Positions 17,717 to 27,235 of a DNA stretch of 64,000 bases are shown here, one piece after another. The position numbers and the translations under genes were made by a program. Every line of letters begins with the position of its first letter. The first letter of the stretch is position 1. The notes beneath the pieces were generated by a model that saw only the letters and a program-made list of their open reading frames with translations, was not told where the DNA came from and made no database searches. Source of the DNA: Gammaproteobacteria bacterium (GTDB lineage Bacteria > Pseudomonadota > Gammaproteobacteria > Nevskiales > Nevskiaceae); the NCBI GenBank assembly GCA_022599775.1, contig JAHZLQ010000015.1:58318-122317 (forward strand), in the 5' to 3' direction.

Positions 17717-19138
17717 TCAGCTGCGGAAAGCGTCCGGAATGCTCAGCTCGTAGGTTGCGCCGCTACCCTGGCGCAGGCCCGTCAGGTGCGGCCCACGCTG
17801 TGAACTGAAGTAGAGGCGGCTGCCGTCCGCGGTGAATGCGGGGCCGGTGATCTCGCTGCCGGGCGCGTCGATCTGCACCAGCACTTTCGCAGTCTGGTTG
17901 GGCACCACCACGATCAGGCGCTTGGCTTCGCCGTCCTCGGCGACCAGCACGTCACCATGCGGGCTCACGGTGACATTGTCGACATCGTCGAACGGCGGGT
18001 CGATGAAGCTGTTGTCGAACACCAGCTCGATCAAGGCATTGTCGATGTCGTAGGCGTAGACGCGGTTGTCGCCCTTGCTGGCGAAGAACAGCAGGGCACG
18101 CGTCACCGCGCTGCCACCGGGCGGAATCTGGGACCGCTCGGGCGGCACCTCGTACAGCCAGATGCCCTCGCCCCCGTTGAACACCGTACCCGGCACCATG
18201 CTGCCTTCGGCGCTCAGGGCTTCACGGACCGTGCCTTGCGGTTCGTCGGCACGCTGCACGTCGATCCATTCCACACGATGCAGGCTGCGCAGCAGCGCAT
18301 CGTCCTCGGCGTAGCCGCCGTTCTCGTAGCCTTCGATGTTCATCGCCTGCAGCGTACCGCTCTGCATTTGCAGACGCGGCCTGCCGTCTTCGCCGGTCAC
18401 GAGGTCGCTGCTATCGGCGACGAAGCGGTACAGGCGCCCCGAACCGGAATCCTCGGTCAGGAACACGCTGCGCGTGTGCAGGTCCACCGCGGCGGCTTCG
18501 TGGCTGAACAGGCCCAGCGCCGGCAGGGCGCGCGCATCGTCCGCGCTGCCCATCGGCAGACATTCGTAGACGCTGCCGTCGCCGGTTTCCTCGCAGGACA
18601 GCCAGGTGTGCCAGGGCGTGGCGCCGCCAGCGCAGTTGCGGCGGGTGCCGTCGAGAATGCGCCGGGCGGCGATGATGTTGCCGCCAGCATCGAACTGCAG
18701 TGCGCCGACGCCACCGTCGGGTCCGTCGACCTCGCTGTTGGACACGTAAACCCAGCCACCGTCTTCGGTGGCGAAGCAGGCGCCGCCGTCCGGCGCCTCG
18801 TGCCAGTTGTAGCCGTTGAGGCCGAGCGGTTCGAAGCGGCCGGTCAGTGGATTGCTGAGATTCCGGGCCACCGCACGCAGAGTGAAGCCTTCCGGGATGT
18901 ACACCCCGTCGATTCCGGAATCCACCAAGGGCCCGACCTTGGACAGAGGACCCGGAGCGATCGTGAACTCGGATTGTGGGCCCAGTGGCTCGCCGCCGCC
19001 GGAATCCGAAGCGCCACCGTTTCCGGAGCCGCTGCAGGCCTTGAGCCAGGGCGTCAGCGAAACGGCACCCGCCGTCCAGAAGGCGTGCTGCAGAAAACGG
19101 CGACGACTGCCGCGCCCGGCCAATGAGTGTACCGACAT
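17717..19138 (-). CDS. PhoX-type (DUF839) protein, Tat-exported
   Basis: 473 residues. The N-terminus has a twin-arginine signal (GSRRRFLQHAFWTAG) followed by LKAC, a possible lipobox, then a Ser/Gly linker. The body matches the PhoX/DUF839 propeller: YIPEGFTLRAVA, GYNWHEAPDGGACFAT, WHTWLSCEETGDG with the cysteine and acidic residues of the metal cluster, and DNVTVSPHGDVLVAEDGE. PhoX enzymes are calcium/iron alkaline phosphatases. This is a shorter, divergent member, so phosphatase activity is likely but unproven. A gap of 78 bp separates it from the acetolactate synthase gene on the same strand. Confidence 0.8.
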   Translation of the reverse strand: MSVHSLAGRGSRRRFLQHAFWTAGAVSLTPWLKACSGSGNGGASDSGGGEPLGPQSEFTIAPGPLSKVGPLVDSGIDGVYIPEGFTLRAVARNLSNPLTGRFEPLGLNGYNWHEAPDGGACFATEDGGWVYVSNSEVDGPDGGVGALQFDAGGNIIAARRILDGTRRNCAGGATPWHTWLSCEETGDGSVYECLPMGSADDARALPALGLFSHEAAAVDLHTRSVFLTEDSGSGRLYRFVADSSDLVTGEDGRPRLQMQSGTLQAMNIEGYENGGYAEDDALLRSLHRVEWIDVQRADEPQGTVREALSAEGSMVPGTVFNGGEGIWLYEVPPERSQIPPGGSAVTRALLFFASKGDNRVYAYDIDNALIELVFDNSFIDPPFDDVDNVTVSPHGDVLVAEDGEAKRLIVVVPNQTAKVLVQIDAPGSEITGPAFTADGSRLYFSSQRGPHLTGLRQGSGATYELSIPDAFRS

Positions 19139-19216
19139 GTGCGTGCTTCCCCGGAAAAAGGGCGAAGCATCGCAGCCTGGTTTTGCGTGGCGATGACAGC
19201 CGCCACGCGGCGGGCC

Positions 19217-21058
19217 TCAGAACATCTCGGTTTGATCGTCCGCGTCCGGCCTCTCGCTCACCGCCGGCACTTCGCGCGACGCGATCCACTCGCCGGTGAT
19301 CATCTGGTCATAGGTCGCACCCGGTCCGACCATCGGATAGACCAGGGCGTCCGGATCGATGATGACTTCGAGAAACGCCGGACCTTCGAATTCGATGAAC
19401 TCGCGAATCACGTGCGGCAGATCCTCGTTGCGGTCGAGGCGCACGGCGTAGTCATAACCGTCGGCCTGGGCCGCCTTGACGAAGTCCTTCTTGTGCAGCG
19501 ACTTGTCGGTGGCCGAGAAACGGCTCTTGAAGAACAGTTTCTGCCACTGGCGCACCATGCCGTCGCCGAAATTGTTGAGCACCACGACCTTGACCGGCAG
19601 GTTGTAGGTGGTCACCGTTTCGAGCTCGCCGATGTTCATGCGAATGCTGGCGTCGCCGTCGATATCGATGACCACGCGATTCTGGCCGGCGAAGGCCGCG
19701 CCGATCGCGGCCGGCAGGCCGAAGCCCATGGTGCCCATCGATCCCGAGGTCAGCCACAGGCGCGGTTCGCGAAAATCGAAATACTGCGCGGCCCACATCT
19801 GGTGTTGCCCCACGCCGGTGGCGATGATCGCCTCGCCGCCGGTCAGGCGGTTGATTTCCTCGATCACGGCGTAGGGCTGGATCAGGGCGGATTCGCGGTC
19901 GTAGTTCATCGCGTGGCGCGTCTTGAGTTCGGCGAGGTGCCGGTGCCAGGCCGACCAGTCACGCACGAAGCCGATGTCCTTGCCGTGTTCCGTGAGTTTG
20001 CGCAGCGCCGCCGGCAGCAGCCCGACGTGATGCCAGTCGACGCGCTTGACCTTGTTGATCTCGGCGGCGTCGATGTCCAGGTGCGCGATGAACTTGGCGC
20101 CGTGCGCAAACTGGTCGGGTTTGGTGGCCACCCGGTCGTCGAAGCGGCTGCCGACGGCAATGATGCAATCGGCGTCCTCGACCGCGTAGTTGGCGTAGGC
20201 GCGGCCGTGCATGCCGAGCATGTGCATCGAGCGTTCGGCGGTGGTGTCGTAGGCACCCAGGCCCATCAGCGTCATCGTCACCGGAATGCCGAAACCGTCC
20301 GCGAATTCGCGCAGGGCCTGCGCCGCGCCGGCATTGATGGCGCCGCCGCCGACGTAGAGCAGGGGCCGTTCGGCGCGCGACAGCAAATCGAAGAAGCTGG
20401 CGCACTTGGTGTCCGGAACCTGCGAGGCTTCGAGGGCTCGCAGACGTGCGCGAAAGCCCGGCACCGGCAGCACGCCTTCACCGGAGTAGGGTCCGATCCA
20501 GTTCTGCACATCCTTGGGCACGTCGACCACGACCGGCCCCGGGCGGCCCGAACGGGCGATCTCGAACGCGGTGCGTACCGTCGCTTCGAGCTGGCTCGGG
20601 TCCGTGACCAGAAACACATGCTTGGCGCAGGCCCCCATGATGTTGGTGACGGGTGCTTCCTGGAACGCATCCGTGCCGATCGCGGACGTCGGCACCTGGC
20701 CGCAGATCACCACGATCGGGATCGAATCGGCCATGCAGTCGCGCACCGGGGTCACGCAATTGGTGGCGCCGGGGCCGGAGGTGACCAGTGCCACGCCGAC
20801 CTTGCCGGAAGCGCGTGCGTAGCCGGATGCCATGAAGCCGGCACCCTGTTCGTTGGCCGGCACGATCAGCGGCATGCGCTCGTCGTGCAGCTGGTTGTAG
20901 CGAAAGATTGCGTCGTAGGTGGGCAGAATCGCGCCGCCGGAATAGCCGAATACCGCGTCGACGCCCTCGTCTTCCAGTACCTGGACGATGATGTCCGCGC
21001 CGGACAGTCGTTGGCCGGCGAGGCGATGGCGTAGCGGTGAAAGCGGAGCTTGGGTCAT
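19217..21058 (-). CDS. Acetolactate synthase-like ThDP enzyme, large subunit
   Basis: 613 residues with the three domains of acetohydroxyacid synthase. The PYR domain has GYSGGAILPTYDAIF and the catalytic glutamate in ANEQGAGFMASGYARASG; the central domain follows; the PP domain has GDASIRMNIGELET and NNFGDGMVRQWQKLFF. TSAIGTDAFQEA and GRPGPVVVDVPKDV fit the biosynthetic AHAS branch. The residue before the catalytic Glu is Asn, where most AHAS have His. No regulatory small subunit (ilvH/ilvN) lies next to it, which is unusual for a biosynthetic enzyme. Confidence 0.85.
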   Translation of the reverse strand: MTQAPLSPLRHRLAGQRLSGADIIVQVLEDEGVDAVFGYSGGAILPTYDAIFRYNQLHDERMPLIVPANEQGAGFMASGYARASGKVGVALVTSGPGATNCVTPVRDCMADSIPIVVICGQVPTSAIGTDAFQEAPVTNIMGACAKHVFLVTDPSQLEATVRTAFEIARSGRPGPVVVDVPKDVQNWIGPYSGEGVLPVPGFRARLRALEASQVPDTKCASFFDLLSRAERPLLYVGGGAINAGAAQALREFADGFGIPVTMTLMGLGAYDTTAERSMHMLGMHGRAYANYAVEDADCIIAVGSRFDDRVATKPDQFAHGAKFIAHLDIDAAEINKVKRVDWHHVGLLPAALRKLTEHGKDIGFVRDWSAWHRHLAELKTRHAMNYDRESALIQPYAVIEEINRLTGGEAIIATGVGQHQMWAAQYFDFREPRLWLTSGSMGTMGFGLPAAIGAAFAGQNRVVIDIDGDASIRMNIGELETVTTYNLPVKVVVLNNFGDGMVRQWQKLFFKSRFSATDKSLHKKDFVKAAQADGYDYAVRLDRNEDLPHVIREFIEFEGPAFLEVIIDPDALVYPMVGPGATYDQMITGEWIASREVPAVSERPDADDQTEMF

Positions 21059-21245
21059 GGCGACATCTTCTGCGGTATCGATCCGGGCGGCTTGCCGAAC
21101 ACGCTGCCCGGTCTGGGTGAATCACCCGGTTCGAGCAGCCAACGTCCGCAATAGCGGCCTTCCGGAACAAAAAAGGGTGCGCAGATTAGCGCTGTTGCGC
21201 CGCCGATGCCACGCGGAGCCTCAGTTTGAGGGATACGAGTTCCGC

Positions 21246-22196
21246 TCAGCGTCCCCAGCCGAGCTTGCGGCTGAGCTTGGAAAGCACGCTGCGCTGCTCC
21301 GGCATGCGCCCGACACCGCTTTCGGTCAGCTCGATGTCGAAGTGCTCATCGGCGCCGTGGAACCGGACGATTCCTGCCTTGTAGGCCAGATCCAGAGCGT
21401 GCAGCAGCGCGTTGTCATCGAGCCCGGTGCCGTGCCAGCGGCTTTTCAGTGCCGAGTAGCCGATCCGGCTTCCAGCGAAACGCTCCGGGCCTTCGAATGC
21501 GCCGGAAATCAGGTCGCGCAGTTCCGAATCAGGAACGTGCGGCCCCGGCTGAGTGATTTCCGGCGCACATTCCAGGAGTCGCGCCGGGGTCAGCGGGCCG
21601 CGGATGAACTCGGCACCGCCTTCGCCGAGCTCCCAGTAAACATCCATCCCGCGAATGCGGTGGCGTACGTATTCGTCGCGCAGCAGGACATCGAATGCGG
21701 TCCGCAGGTCGCCGGCGCGCAGCCCGGTTTCCTGCCAGTAACGCGACACCGTGACGCCGATCAGCAGTTCACCCTTCTTGAGCTTGAGATCGCGGAAGAT
21801 CGACAGCACCTGGTTGCGGAGCGCGATTTCGCTCAAGGCCAGCCCGCGGCCAATGAACACGGTGGGGCGGATGTCGGGCTCGGCCACCGGCGCCGCTTCG
21901 GTGTCGATCGCGGGAGGCGCACTGGTCGAAAAGCGGGTCGCGGAGAGCAGCCGACGGTAGCCATCCGGACTCAGACGCAGATGCGGCGGCGTCAGCCCGG
22001 GCGCCAATTCCACCCATTGCTCCTGAATCAACAGCGCGAGCAGATCGGCCAAACGCTGATCGTCCTGTTCGGTGCGCCGCCAGCGTTCGCGCAGCAAGTG
22101 CAGCGGAGCGCCCATCGACAGGCTCACGCAGTGCGCGTCCAGCCATTCGAGCAGCTCGTCGCACTGCTGTTCACCGACCAGGATTCTCGGCTGCAT
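21246..22196 (-). CDS. Conserved hypothetical protein, possible tandem winged-helix segments
   Basis: 316 residues from the ATG at 22194-22196, which follows GGGGAGAG; a longer frame to 22250 lacks such a site. It is soluble, without signal or membrane segments. Stretches such as DLLALLIQEQWVELAPG, DLRTAFDVLLRDEYVRHRI and LLHALDLAYKAGIVRFHG repeat a helix-helix-strand pattern that resembles winged-helix units, but this is only an impression. I do not recognise the family. It stands between ilvB-type and DMT transporter genes, divergent from the latter. Confidence 0.65.
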   Translation of the reverse strand: MQPRILVGEQQCDELLEWLDAHCVSLSMGAPLHLLRERWRRTEQDDQRLADLLALLIQEQWVELAPGLTPPHLRLSPDGYRRLLSATRFSTSAPPAIDTEAAPVAEPDIRPTVFIGRGLALSEIALRNQVLSIFRDLKLKKGELLIGVTVSRYWQETGLRAGDLRTAFDVLLRDEYVRHRIRGMDVYWELGEGGAEFIRGPLTPARLLECAPEITQPGPHVPDSELRDLISGAFEGPERFAGSRIGYSALKSRWHGTGLDDNALLHALDLAYKAGIVRFHGADEHFDIELTESGVGRMPEQRSVLSKLSRKLGWGR

Positions 22197-22310
22197 CGCA
22201 CTCTCCCCATATCCGGACTTACTGATAACGTGCCGACAGGCGCAGTGCAAGCCTGAGTGCTCGCCGCTTTACGTAAACTTGCGCTTTGTCGGACAGCCCC
22301 ACGAGTTTGC

Positions 22311-23207
22311 ATGGATTTCGGAATTGGCGAGAGCTACGCACTGGCCAGCGCCTTCGCCTGGGCGGTGGCGGTGATTCTGTTCAAGCGCTCCGGCGAGCAG
22401 TTGCCGCCGTTCGAACTGAACCTGGTCAAGAACCTGCTCGCGACCGTGCTGCTGGCGGTGACCGTGTGGCTGCTCGCGGGTGCCCAGCTGCCGCACCTCG
22501 GCCCGGTCGACATCGGGCTGACGGTGGCCTCGGGCGTGCTGGGTATCGCGGTGGGCGACACCCTGTACTTCCGCGCACTCAACCTGCTGGGCGCGAGCCG
22601 CATGGGCGTGGCGCAGACCTTGTACTCGCCGTGCGTGATCCTGCTGTCGGTGATGTTTCTCGGCGAGCGCCTTTACTGGTGGCAGGTCGGCGGCGTGGCG
22701 CTGGTGCTCGGCGGCATCCTGCTGGTCAGCTATGTCGGCAAGGGCATCAGCATCGCGCGTTCGACCCTGGTGCTGGGCTTCACGCTGGCCGCAGCCTCGG
22801 TGTTCATGATGGCGCTGGGCATCGTTCTGGCGAAGCCCTTGCTGGTGCAGCATGACTTCCTGTGGATCGTGTTCCTGCGCACCGCGGCCGGCTTGCTGGG
22901 CATGCTGCTGCTGGTGGCCTGGCGTCGCCAATGGCGTTCACTGTGGCAGACCTATCGCGGCGTGCGGCGCTGGCCGGTGATCGTAGCCGGGGCCGTGTGT
23001 GGAACCTACCTGGCGATGATCTTCTGGCTGGCCGGGTACAAGTACACGGACATGTCGGTGGCCGCGGTGCTCAACGAGCTGGCGGCGGTCTTCATCCTGG
23101 TCCTGGCCGTGATCTTCCTGCGAGAGAGGATCGGGCGTCGACAGATACTGGGGACTCTGCTGGCGATGCTCGGCGTGGCGCTGGTGGTCGCACGGCCCTC
23201 GGCGTGA
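22311..23207 (+). CDS. DMT-superfamily (EamA) transporter
   Basis: 298 residues from the ATG at 22311, with ten predicted membrane helices in two EamA halves (about 8-140 and 155-295). Hallmarks are the GDTLYFRALNLLGASR segment, LGERLYWWQ before helix 5, and the matching LRERIGRRQILGTLLAMLGV before helix 10. Substrates of this family are diverse metabolites; none can be assigned. It converges with selO, 20 bp away. Confidence 0.88.
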   Translation: MDFGIGESYALASAFAWAVAVILFKRSGEQLPPFELNLVKNLLATVLLAVTVWLLAGAQLPHLGPVDIGLTVASGVLGIAVGDTLYFRALNLLGASRMGVAQTLYSPCVILLSVMFLGERLYWWQVGGVALVLGGILLVSYVGKGISIARSTLVLGFTLAAASVFMMALGIVLAKPLLVQHDFLWIVFLRTAAGLLGMLLLVAWRRQWRSLWQTYRGVRRWPVIVAGAVCGTYLAMIFWLAGYKYTDMSVAAVLNELAAVFILVLAVIFLRERIGRRQILGTLLAMLGVALVVARPSA

Positions 23208-23227
23208 TTGCGCGCACGAATCTCGCT

Positions 23228-24754
23228 TCAGGACGAGCAGCTCACCTCGATGTGCTGCGCCCAGGCCGGCGGTTCGGCGAAGTAGCGCTCCATGTCCGGC
23301 TGTTCGTCATAGGGTCGCGCCAGCAGACGCATCAGGCGATCGATTTCGGTGGCGTCGCCTTGCTGCGCCTGTTCGATCGCGCCTTGCGCCATCCAGTTGC
23401 GTAACACGTATTTCGGGTTGACGGCGTTCATGTTCTGCCGGCGCTGCGCATCGTCCGAATGCTCGCGCCGCAAGCGCGCGCGATAGTCGCCCAGCCAGGC
23501 GTCGAAGGCTTCGAGATCGCCAACGTAGTCGCGCAGCCGCGGTGCCGCATCGGTGGCGCTTTCGAGTTCCGAGAGCATGCGGAAACTGCGTGTGAAGTCG
23601 GCGCGCGAGCGGTGCATGATCGTCAGCAGGCGGTTGATCAGCTCGGGATCGTCGCTTTCTTCGGCGACCAGACCCAGTTTGGCGCGCCAGCGCCGTGTCA
23701 CCGCCTCGGTATAGGTCGGCGGGAAAGCATCGAGTATCGCCTGCGCGATCTCCACGGCTTGTTCGGGAACCTCATGCAGCAAGGGCAGGCAGGCCTGCAG
23801 CAGGCGTGAACAGTTCCAGTGCGCGACTTCCGGCTGGCGATCGTAGGCGTAACGGCCGCCCTCATCCGTGTGATTGCAGATGTGGTGGGCGTCGAAGGCG
23901 TCCAGAAAGCCATATGGACCGTAGTCCAGGGTGAGGCCGAGCACCGAGAAGTTGTCGGTGTTCATCACGCCATGACAGAAGCCCACGGTCTGCCACTGCG
24001 CCATCAGCCGCGCACTGCGTTCCACAACGATGCGCAGCCAGGCGGCGTGGCGCTGCGGGTGTTCGAGCAGTTCCGGAAAATGCTGTTCGATCACCTGATC
24101 GGCGAGCGGCGCCAGTGCCTCGTGGCGACCTTGGTAGTAGAAGAACTCGAATTGTCCGAAGCGCACGTGGCTGGACGCGATGCGGCTGATCACGGCGGCG
24201 GATTCGATGGTCTCGCGTCGCAGCGGCAGGCTGGAGCCGACCAGGCTGAGCGCACGGGTGCTGGGGATGCCCAGATGATGCAGCGCGCTGCCGGCGAGGT
24301 ATTCGCGGATGCTGGATCGCAGCACCGCGCGCCCGTCGGCAAAACGTGAGTAGGGTGTGGGTCCGGCGCCCTTGAGCTGAATATCCTGCCAGCGCCCCTG
24401 GGTATCCTGAACCTGGGCCAGCAGAATCGCGCGGCCGTCTCCGAGCTGCGGTACGAATACGCCGAACTGGTGCCCGGCGTAGACCGTGGCGATTTCGCAG
24501 CCGCCGGACAAGCGCGCATTGCCGGACATCAGCGCCAGAAATTCGGGGCTGTCCAGCGAATCGGGGCTCAGCCCGAGTTCCGCCGCCAGGTCCCGATTGA
24601 CATGCAGCAGTCTGGCGTCCGGCAGTGGCTCCGGTTCGACCCGCGAGAAATAGTCCTCGCCCAGTGTGACGAAGCGGTTCTGCGGATTCAGGCCGGGCAG
24701 GGTGATGTCGGGTCGCGGCGGGCTGCGCTCGTCGCGGGGATCGTCAGGGGGCAC
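23228..24754 (-). CDS. selO: SelO family protein adenylyltransferase (YdiU)
   Basis: 508 residues. It is a pseudokinase-fold enzyme that transfers AMP to protein hydroxyl groups. Conserved blocks are present: YAGHQFGVFVPQLGDGRAI, LKGAGPTPYSRFADGRAVLR, REYLAGSALHHLGIPSTRAL, and the metal/ATP site HGVMNTDNFSVLG plus DYGPYGFLD. The protein ends in CSS; eukaryotic SelO has selenocysteine at that place, here cysteine. The start is GTG inside the end of the upstream NADH dehydrogenase gene (11-bp overlap), so translation is coupled. Confidence 0.95.
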   Translation of the reverse strand: MPPDDPRDERSPPRPDITLPGLNPQNRFVTLGEDYFSRVEPEPLPDARLLHVNRDLAAELGLSPDSLDSPEFLALMSGNARLSGGCEIATVYAGHQFGVFVPQLGDGRAILLAQVQDTQGRWQDIQLKGAGPTPYSRFADGRAVLRSSIREYLAGSALHHLGIPSTRALSLVGSSLPLRRETIESAAVISRIASSHVRFGQFEFFYYQGRHEALAPLADQVIEQHFPELLEHPQRHAAWLRIVVERSARLMAQWQTVGFCHGVMNTDNFSVLGLTLDYGPYGFLDAFDAHHICNHTDEGGRYAYDRQPEVAHWNCSRLLQACLPLLHEVPEQAVEIAQAILDAFPPTYTEAVTRRWRAKLGLVAEESDDPELINRLLTIMHRSRADFTRSFRMLSELESATDAAPRLRDYVGDLEAFDAWLGDYRARLRREHSDDAQRRQNMNAVNPKYVLRNWMAQGAIEQAQQGDATEIDRLMRLLARPYDEQPDMERYFAEPPAWAQHIEVSCSS

Positions 24755-26024
24755 GTTGCTCCGTGTTTGCGTCGGAACCCACGATCAGACGCGCGCCGCG
24801 GTTGTGAGTCAAGTAGTTGATCGACCATTCGTAGGCGACCAGCATGCGATTGCGCGCACCGATCAGGAAGTAGATGTGGGCAACGCACCACAGCAGCCAG
24901 GCGAGCGTGCCCTTCATGCGGATGCGGCCGAAATCGATCACGGCGGAGTTGCGGCCGATGGTTGCCAGGTTGCCGTAGTGACGGTAGCGGAAGGCGCCCG
25001 GATGCGGCTTGCCGCTGACGGCAGCGCGGATCACCTTGGCGACGTGCTGGCCAGCCTGTTTCGCGGCCGGTGCGATGCCGGGCACCGGCTTTCCGTCCGC
25101 GGACTTCATCGCTGCGGTGTCACCGATGACGAAGACCGTGGGCAGATCCTTGATGCTGAGATCGGGTTCGACCAGGGCACGCCCGGCGCGGTCGGCTGCG
25201 CTGCCGAGCCAGCGGGCGGCGGGCGAGGCGGCCACGCCGGCCGCCCAGATCACGGTTCGCGCCTCCACGTGAACGTCGCCGACATCCACACCGCGTGCGT
25301 CGCAGTGGGTGACCAGGGCGTTGAGCATCACTTCCACGCCCATCTTTTCGAGCGAACGCTGGGTGAATGTCGACAGGGACTCCGGAAACGGCGGCAGTAC
25401 GCGCGGGCCACCTTCGAGCAGCACGACGCGTGCGTCGCGCGGGTTGATCGATTGAAAGTCGGACACCAGCGCATGCTTCGCCAGTTCGGCGATTGCGCCC
25501 GCCATTTCCACACCGGTGGGGCCGGCGCCGATCACGCAGAAGGTCATCAATGCCTGGCGTTCGGCCTCGTCCTGCGAGTTCTCGGCGCGCTCGAAGGCCA
25601 TCAGCAGCCGTCGCCGGATCAGCGTGGCATCGTCGATGCGCTTGAGCCCCGGCGCCGTGGGCGCCCATTCGTCATGACCGAAATAATTGTGGGTGGCTCC
25701 CGTGGCCAGCACCAGCCAGTCGTAGCGCAGGCTACGTCCATCCTTGAGCTGTACCTGTTGCCGATCGCGATCCACGTCCTGCACCTCGCCGAGCAGAACG
25801 CAGGCATTTTTCTGATCGCTCAGCACACCGCGAATCGGCCATGCCACGTCCGAGGGGTTCAGTTCGGCGGTGGCGACCTGGTACAGCAAGGGCTGGAACA
25901 GGTGGAAATTGCGGCGATCGACGATGGTGATGTCGACCGGCGCCTTCGCCAGTGCGCGTGCCGCCGAAAGCCCGCCGAAGCCGGCGCCGACAATGACCAC
26001 ATGGGGGCGATTCGTTTCGTTCAA
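24744..26024 (-). CDS. ndh: Type II NADH:quinone oxidoreductase
   Basis: 426 residues, started at a TTG (MNETNRPHVV). The FAD site VIVGAGFGGLSAARAL is at the N-terminus and the NADH site VIGAGPTGVEMAGAIAEL near 165; the second FAD motif FVIGDTAAM lies near 290 and the quinone-site pair AAKQAGQHVA near 315. The C-terminal amphipathic part (LAWLLWCVAHIYFLIG) is the membrane anchor. This non-proton-pumping enzyme feeds electrons into the quinone pool. Coupled to selO downstream. Confidence 0.93.
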   Translation of the reverse strand: MNETNRPHVVIVGAGFGGLSAARALAKAPVDITIVDRRNFHLFQPLLYQVATAELNPSDVAWPIRGVLSDQKNACVLLGEVQDVDRDRQQVQLKDGRSLRYDWLVLATGATHNYFGHDEWAPTAPGLKRIDDATLIRRRLLMAFERAENSQDEAERQALMTFCVIGAGPTGVEMAGAIAELAKHALVSDFQSINPRDARVVLLEGGPRVLPPFPESLSTFTQRSLEKMGVEVMLNALVTHCDARGVDVGDVHVEARTVIWAAGVAASPAARWLGSAADRAGRALVEPDLSIKDLPTVFVIGDTAAMKSADGKPVPGIAPAAKQAGQHVAKVIRAAVSGKPHPGAFRYRHYGNLATIGRNSAVIDFGRIRMKGTLAWLLWCVAHIYFLIGARNRMLVAYEWSINYLTHNRGARLIVGSDANTEQRAP

Positions 26025-26228
26025 GTCAGCCTACTCCGCGAAATGGCGGCGCGATATTACGCTGCCGGCGCTCGGTTTGTGCGGTGCGTCATGCCGATGC
26101 CGTTCGCGTGGCGGGGCAACGGCCCGGGCGCAATGCGGCCGCCGCCGCAGACTGGGGCAGGGGCGAAATTCGGGCTAGGATGCGCCAGCGCAAGCGTCCG
26201 TCGGGACGATTACAGGGAGAAATCAGGC

Positions 26229-26420
26229 ATGTCGTTCGAATACCCCGGCCTTTGGGGCACCATCCTGCTGGTGCTGGATATCTGGGCGATCCTCAACGTT
26301 GTCCAGAGCCGTTCCGATACGCTCAAGAAGGCGATCTGGATCGTGGTGATTCTGCTGTTGCCGCTGCTGGGTTTCATCATCTGGCTGCTGATGGGTCCGC
26401 GCTCGCCGCGCAAGACCTGA
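26229..26420 (+). CDS. Small membrane protein, PLDc_N domain
   Basis: 63 residues with two membrane helices (LWGTILLVLDIWAILNVV and AIWIVVILLLPLLGFIIWLLM) ending in GPRSPRKT. This is the PLDc_N module found alone or at the front of cardiolipin synthases; the pattern of W, P and G in helix 2 is diagnostic. GGGAGAAATC precedes the start. Its stop overlaps the next start (TGATG), making it the first gene of an operon with the LolA-like and MMPL genes. Confidence 0.85.
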   Translation: MSFEYPGLWGTILLVLDIWAILNVVQSRSDTLKKAIWIVVILLLPLLGFIIWLLMGPRSPRKT

Positions 26421-27235
26421 TGTCTGCACGCTGGGAATTGGCCAAGGGGTCGGGCGCTCGTCGAATGTGCGGTTGGTTGTTGGCGGCGGCTTGGCTTCTG
26501 TGGATCGGGCCGGCGGCGGCTGTGGACCTGGATTCGATTCGGGACTGTGTGCGCGCCAATGTGCCGTCGAGCATACGTATCCAGAACGTGAAGCTGACGG
26601 CCTTTGATCGGGCCGGCGGTTCGCGCGAAATGATGGGGCGCCTGTTCGCGATGCGCGAAGATCCGGCACAGCTGCGTCTGATGCTGAGGTTGGATGCGCC
26701 GCCGGACGTCGCGGGATCGGCCTATCTGGTGCGCGAGCGCGAACAGGGGCAGGAGATGTACGTCTACGTGCCGGCGCTCAACCGTGTGCGTCGCGTGACA
26801 GGTGCCAGCCTCGACGGCAGCCTGTTCGCCACCGACTTCAGCTACGGCGATATCGGCCAGATTCATCGTGCCTTCGACGCCGGCAGCGCGGTGCTGGAGG
26901 ATGCCGGCGAGATCGGGCGGCGCGCGGTGGACTGGATTGCCTTCGACCCGCGGGAGCAGCACGACACGCGTTTCGACCGCATTCGGGTGGCGGTCGACCG
27001 CGAGACCTGCGTTGCGCTGCGCATCGAATTTTTCGAGAACGGGGCGGTGGGCAAACGCTACGAGGCGGCTCCCGAGCGCCTGCGACAGTTCGACACGCAC
27101 TGGTATGCCGAGTTTGCCCAAATGCGCAACCTCAAGCAGGAGACGCACACGACGCTGGAAGTGCAGGAGGTGAGCAGCGGCGATGCCCTGTCGAATCGCT
27201 ACTTCATGCCCAAGACGTTCTATGAGGGACCGTAG
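26420..27235 (+). CDS. LolA-like outer-membrane lipoprotein-sorting family protein
   Basis: 271 residues from the overlapping ATG at 26420 (or from 26465, MCGWLL, which also gives a signal peptide). The signal peptide ends near AAA-VDLD. The mature protein shows the signature of the LolA-like family found beside MMPL exporters: MMGRLFAMREDP, LVREREQGQEMYVYVPALNRVRRVTG in overlapping pieces, FATDFSYGDIG and a C-terminal RYFMPKTFYEGP. These are periplasmic half-barrels thought to carry lipids or other hydrophobic molecules. It abuts the MMPL gene with no gap. Confidence 0.88.
   Translation: MSARWELAKGSGARRMCGWLLAAAWLLWIGPAAAVDLDSIRDCVRANVPSSIRIQNVKLTAFDRAGGSREMMGRLFAMREDPAQLRLMLRLDAPPDVAGSAYLVREREQGQEMYVYVPALNRVRRVTGASLDGSLFATDFSYGDIGQIHRAFDAGSAVLEDAGEIGRRAVDWIAFDPREQHDTRFDRIRVAVDRETCVALRIEFFENGAVGKRYEAAPERLRQFDTHWYAEFAQMRNLKQETHTTLEVQEVSSGDALSNRYFMPKTFYEGP

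Noticed and set aside
19127..21034. A 635-codon open frame on the plus strand
   Set aside because: It is antisense to the acetolactate synthase gene and shows the same biased composition, with no motif.
24666..26420. A long plus-strand frame of 584 codons ending with the PLDc_N sequence
   Set aside because: Only the last 63 codons are a gene; the rest is antisense to ndh and selO.
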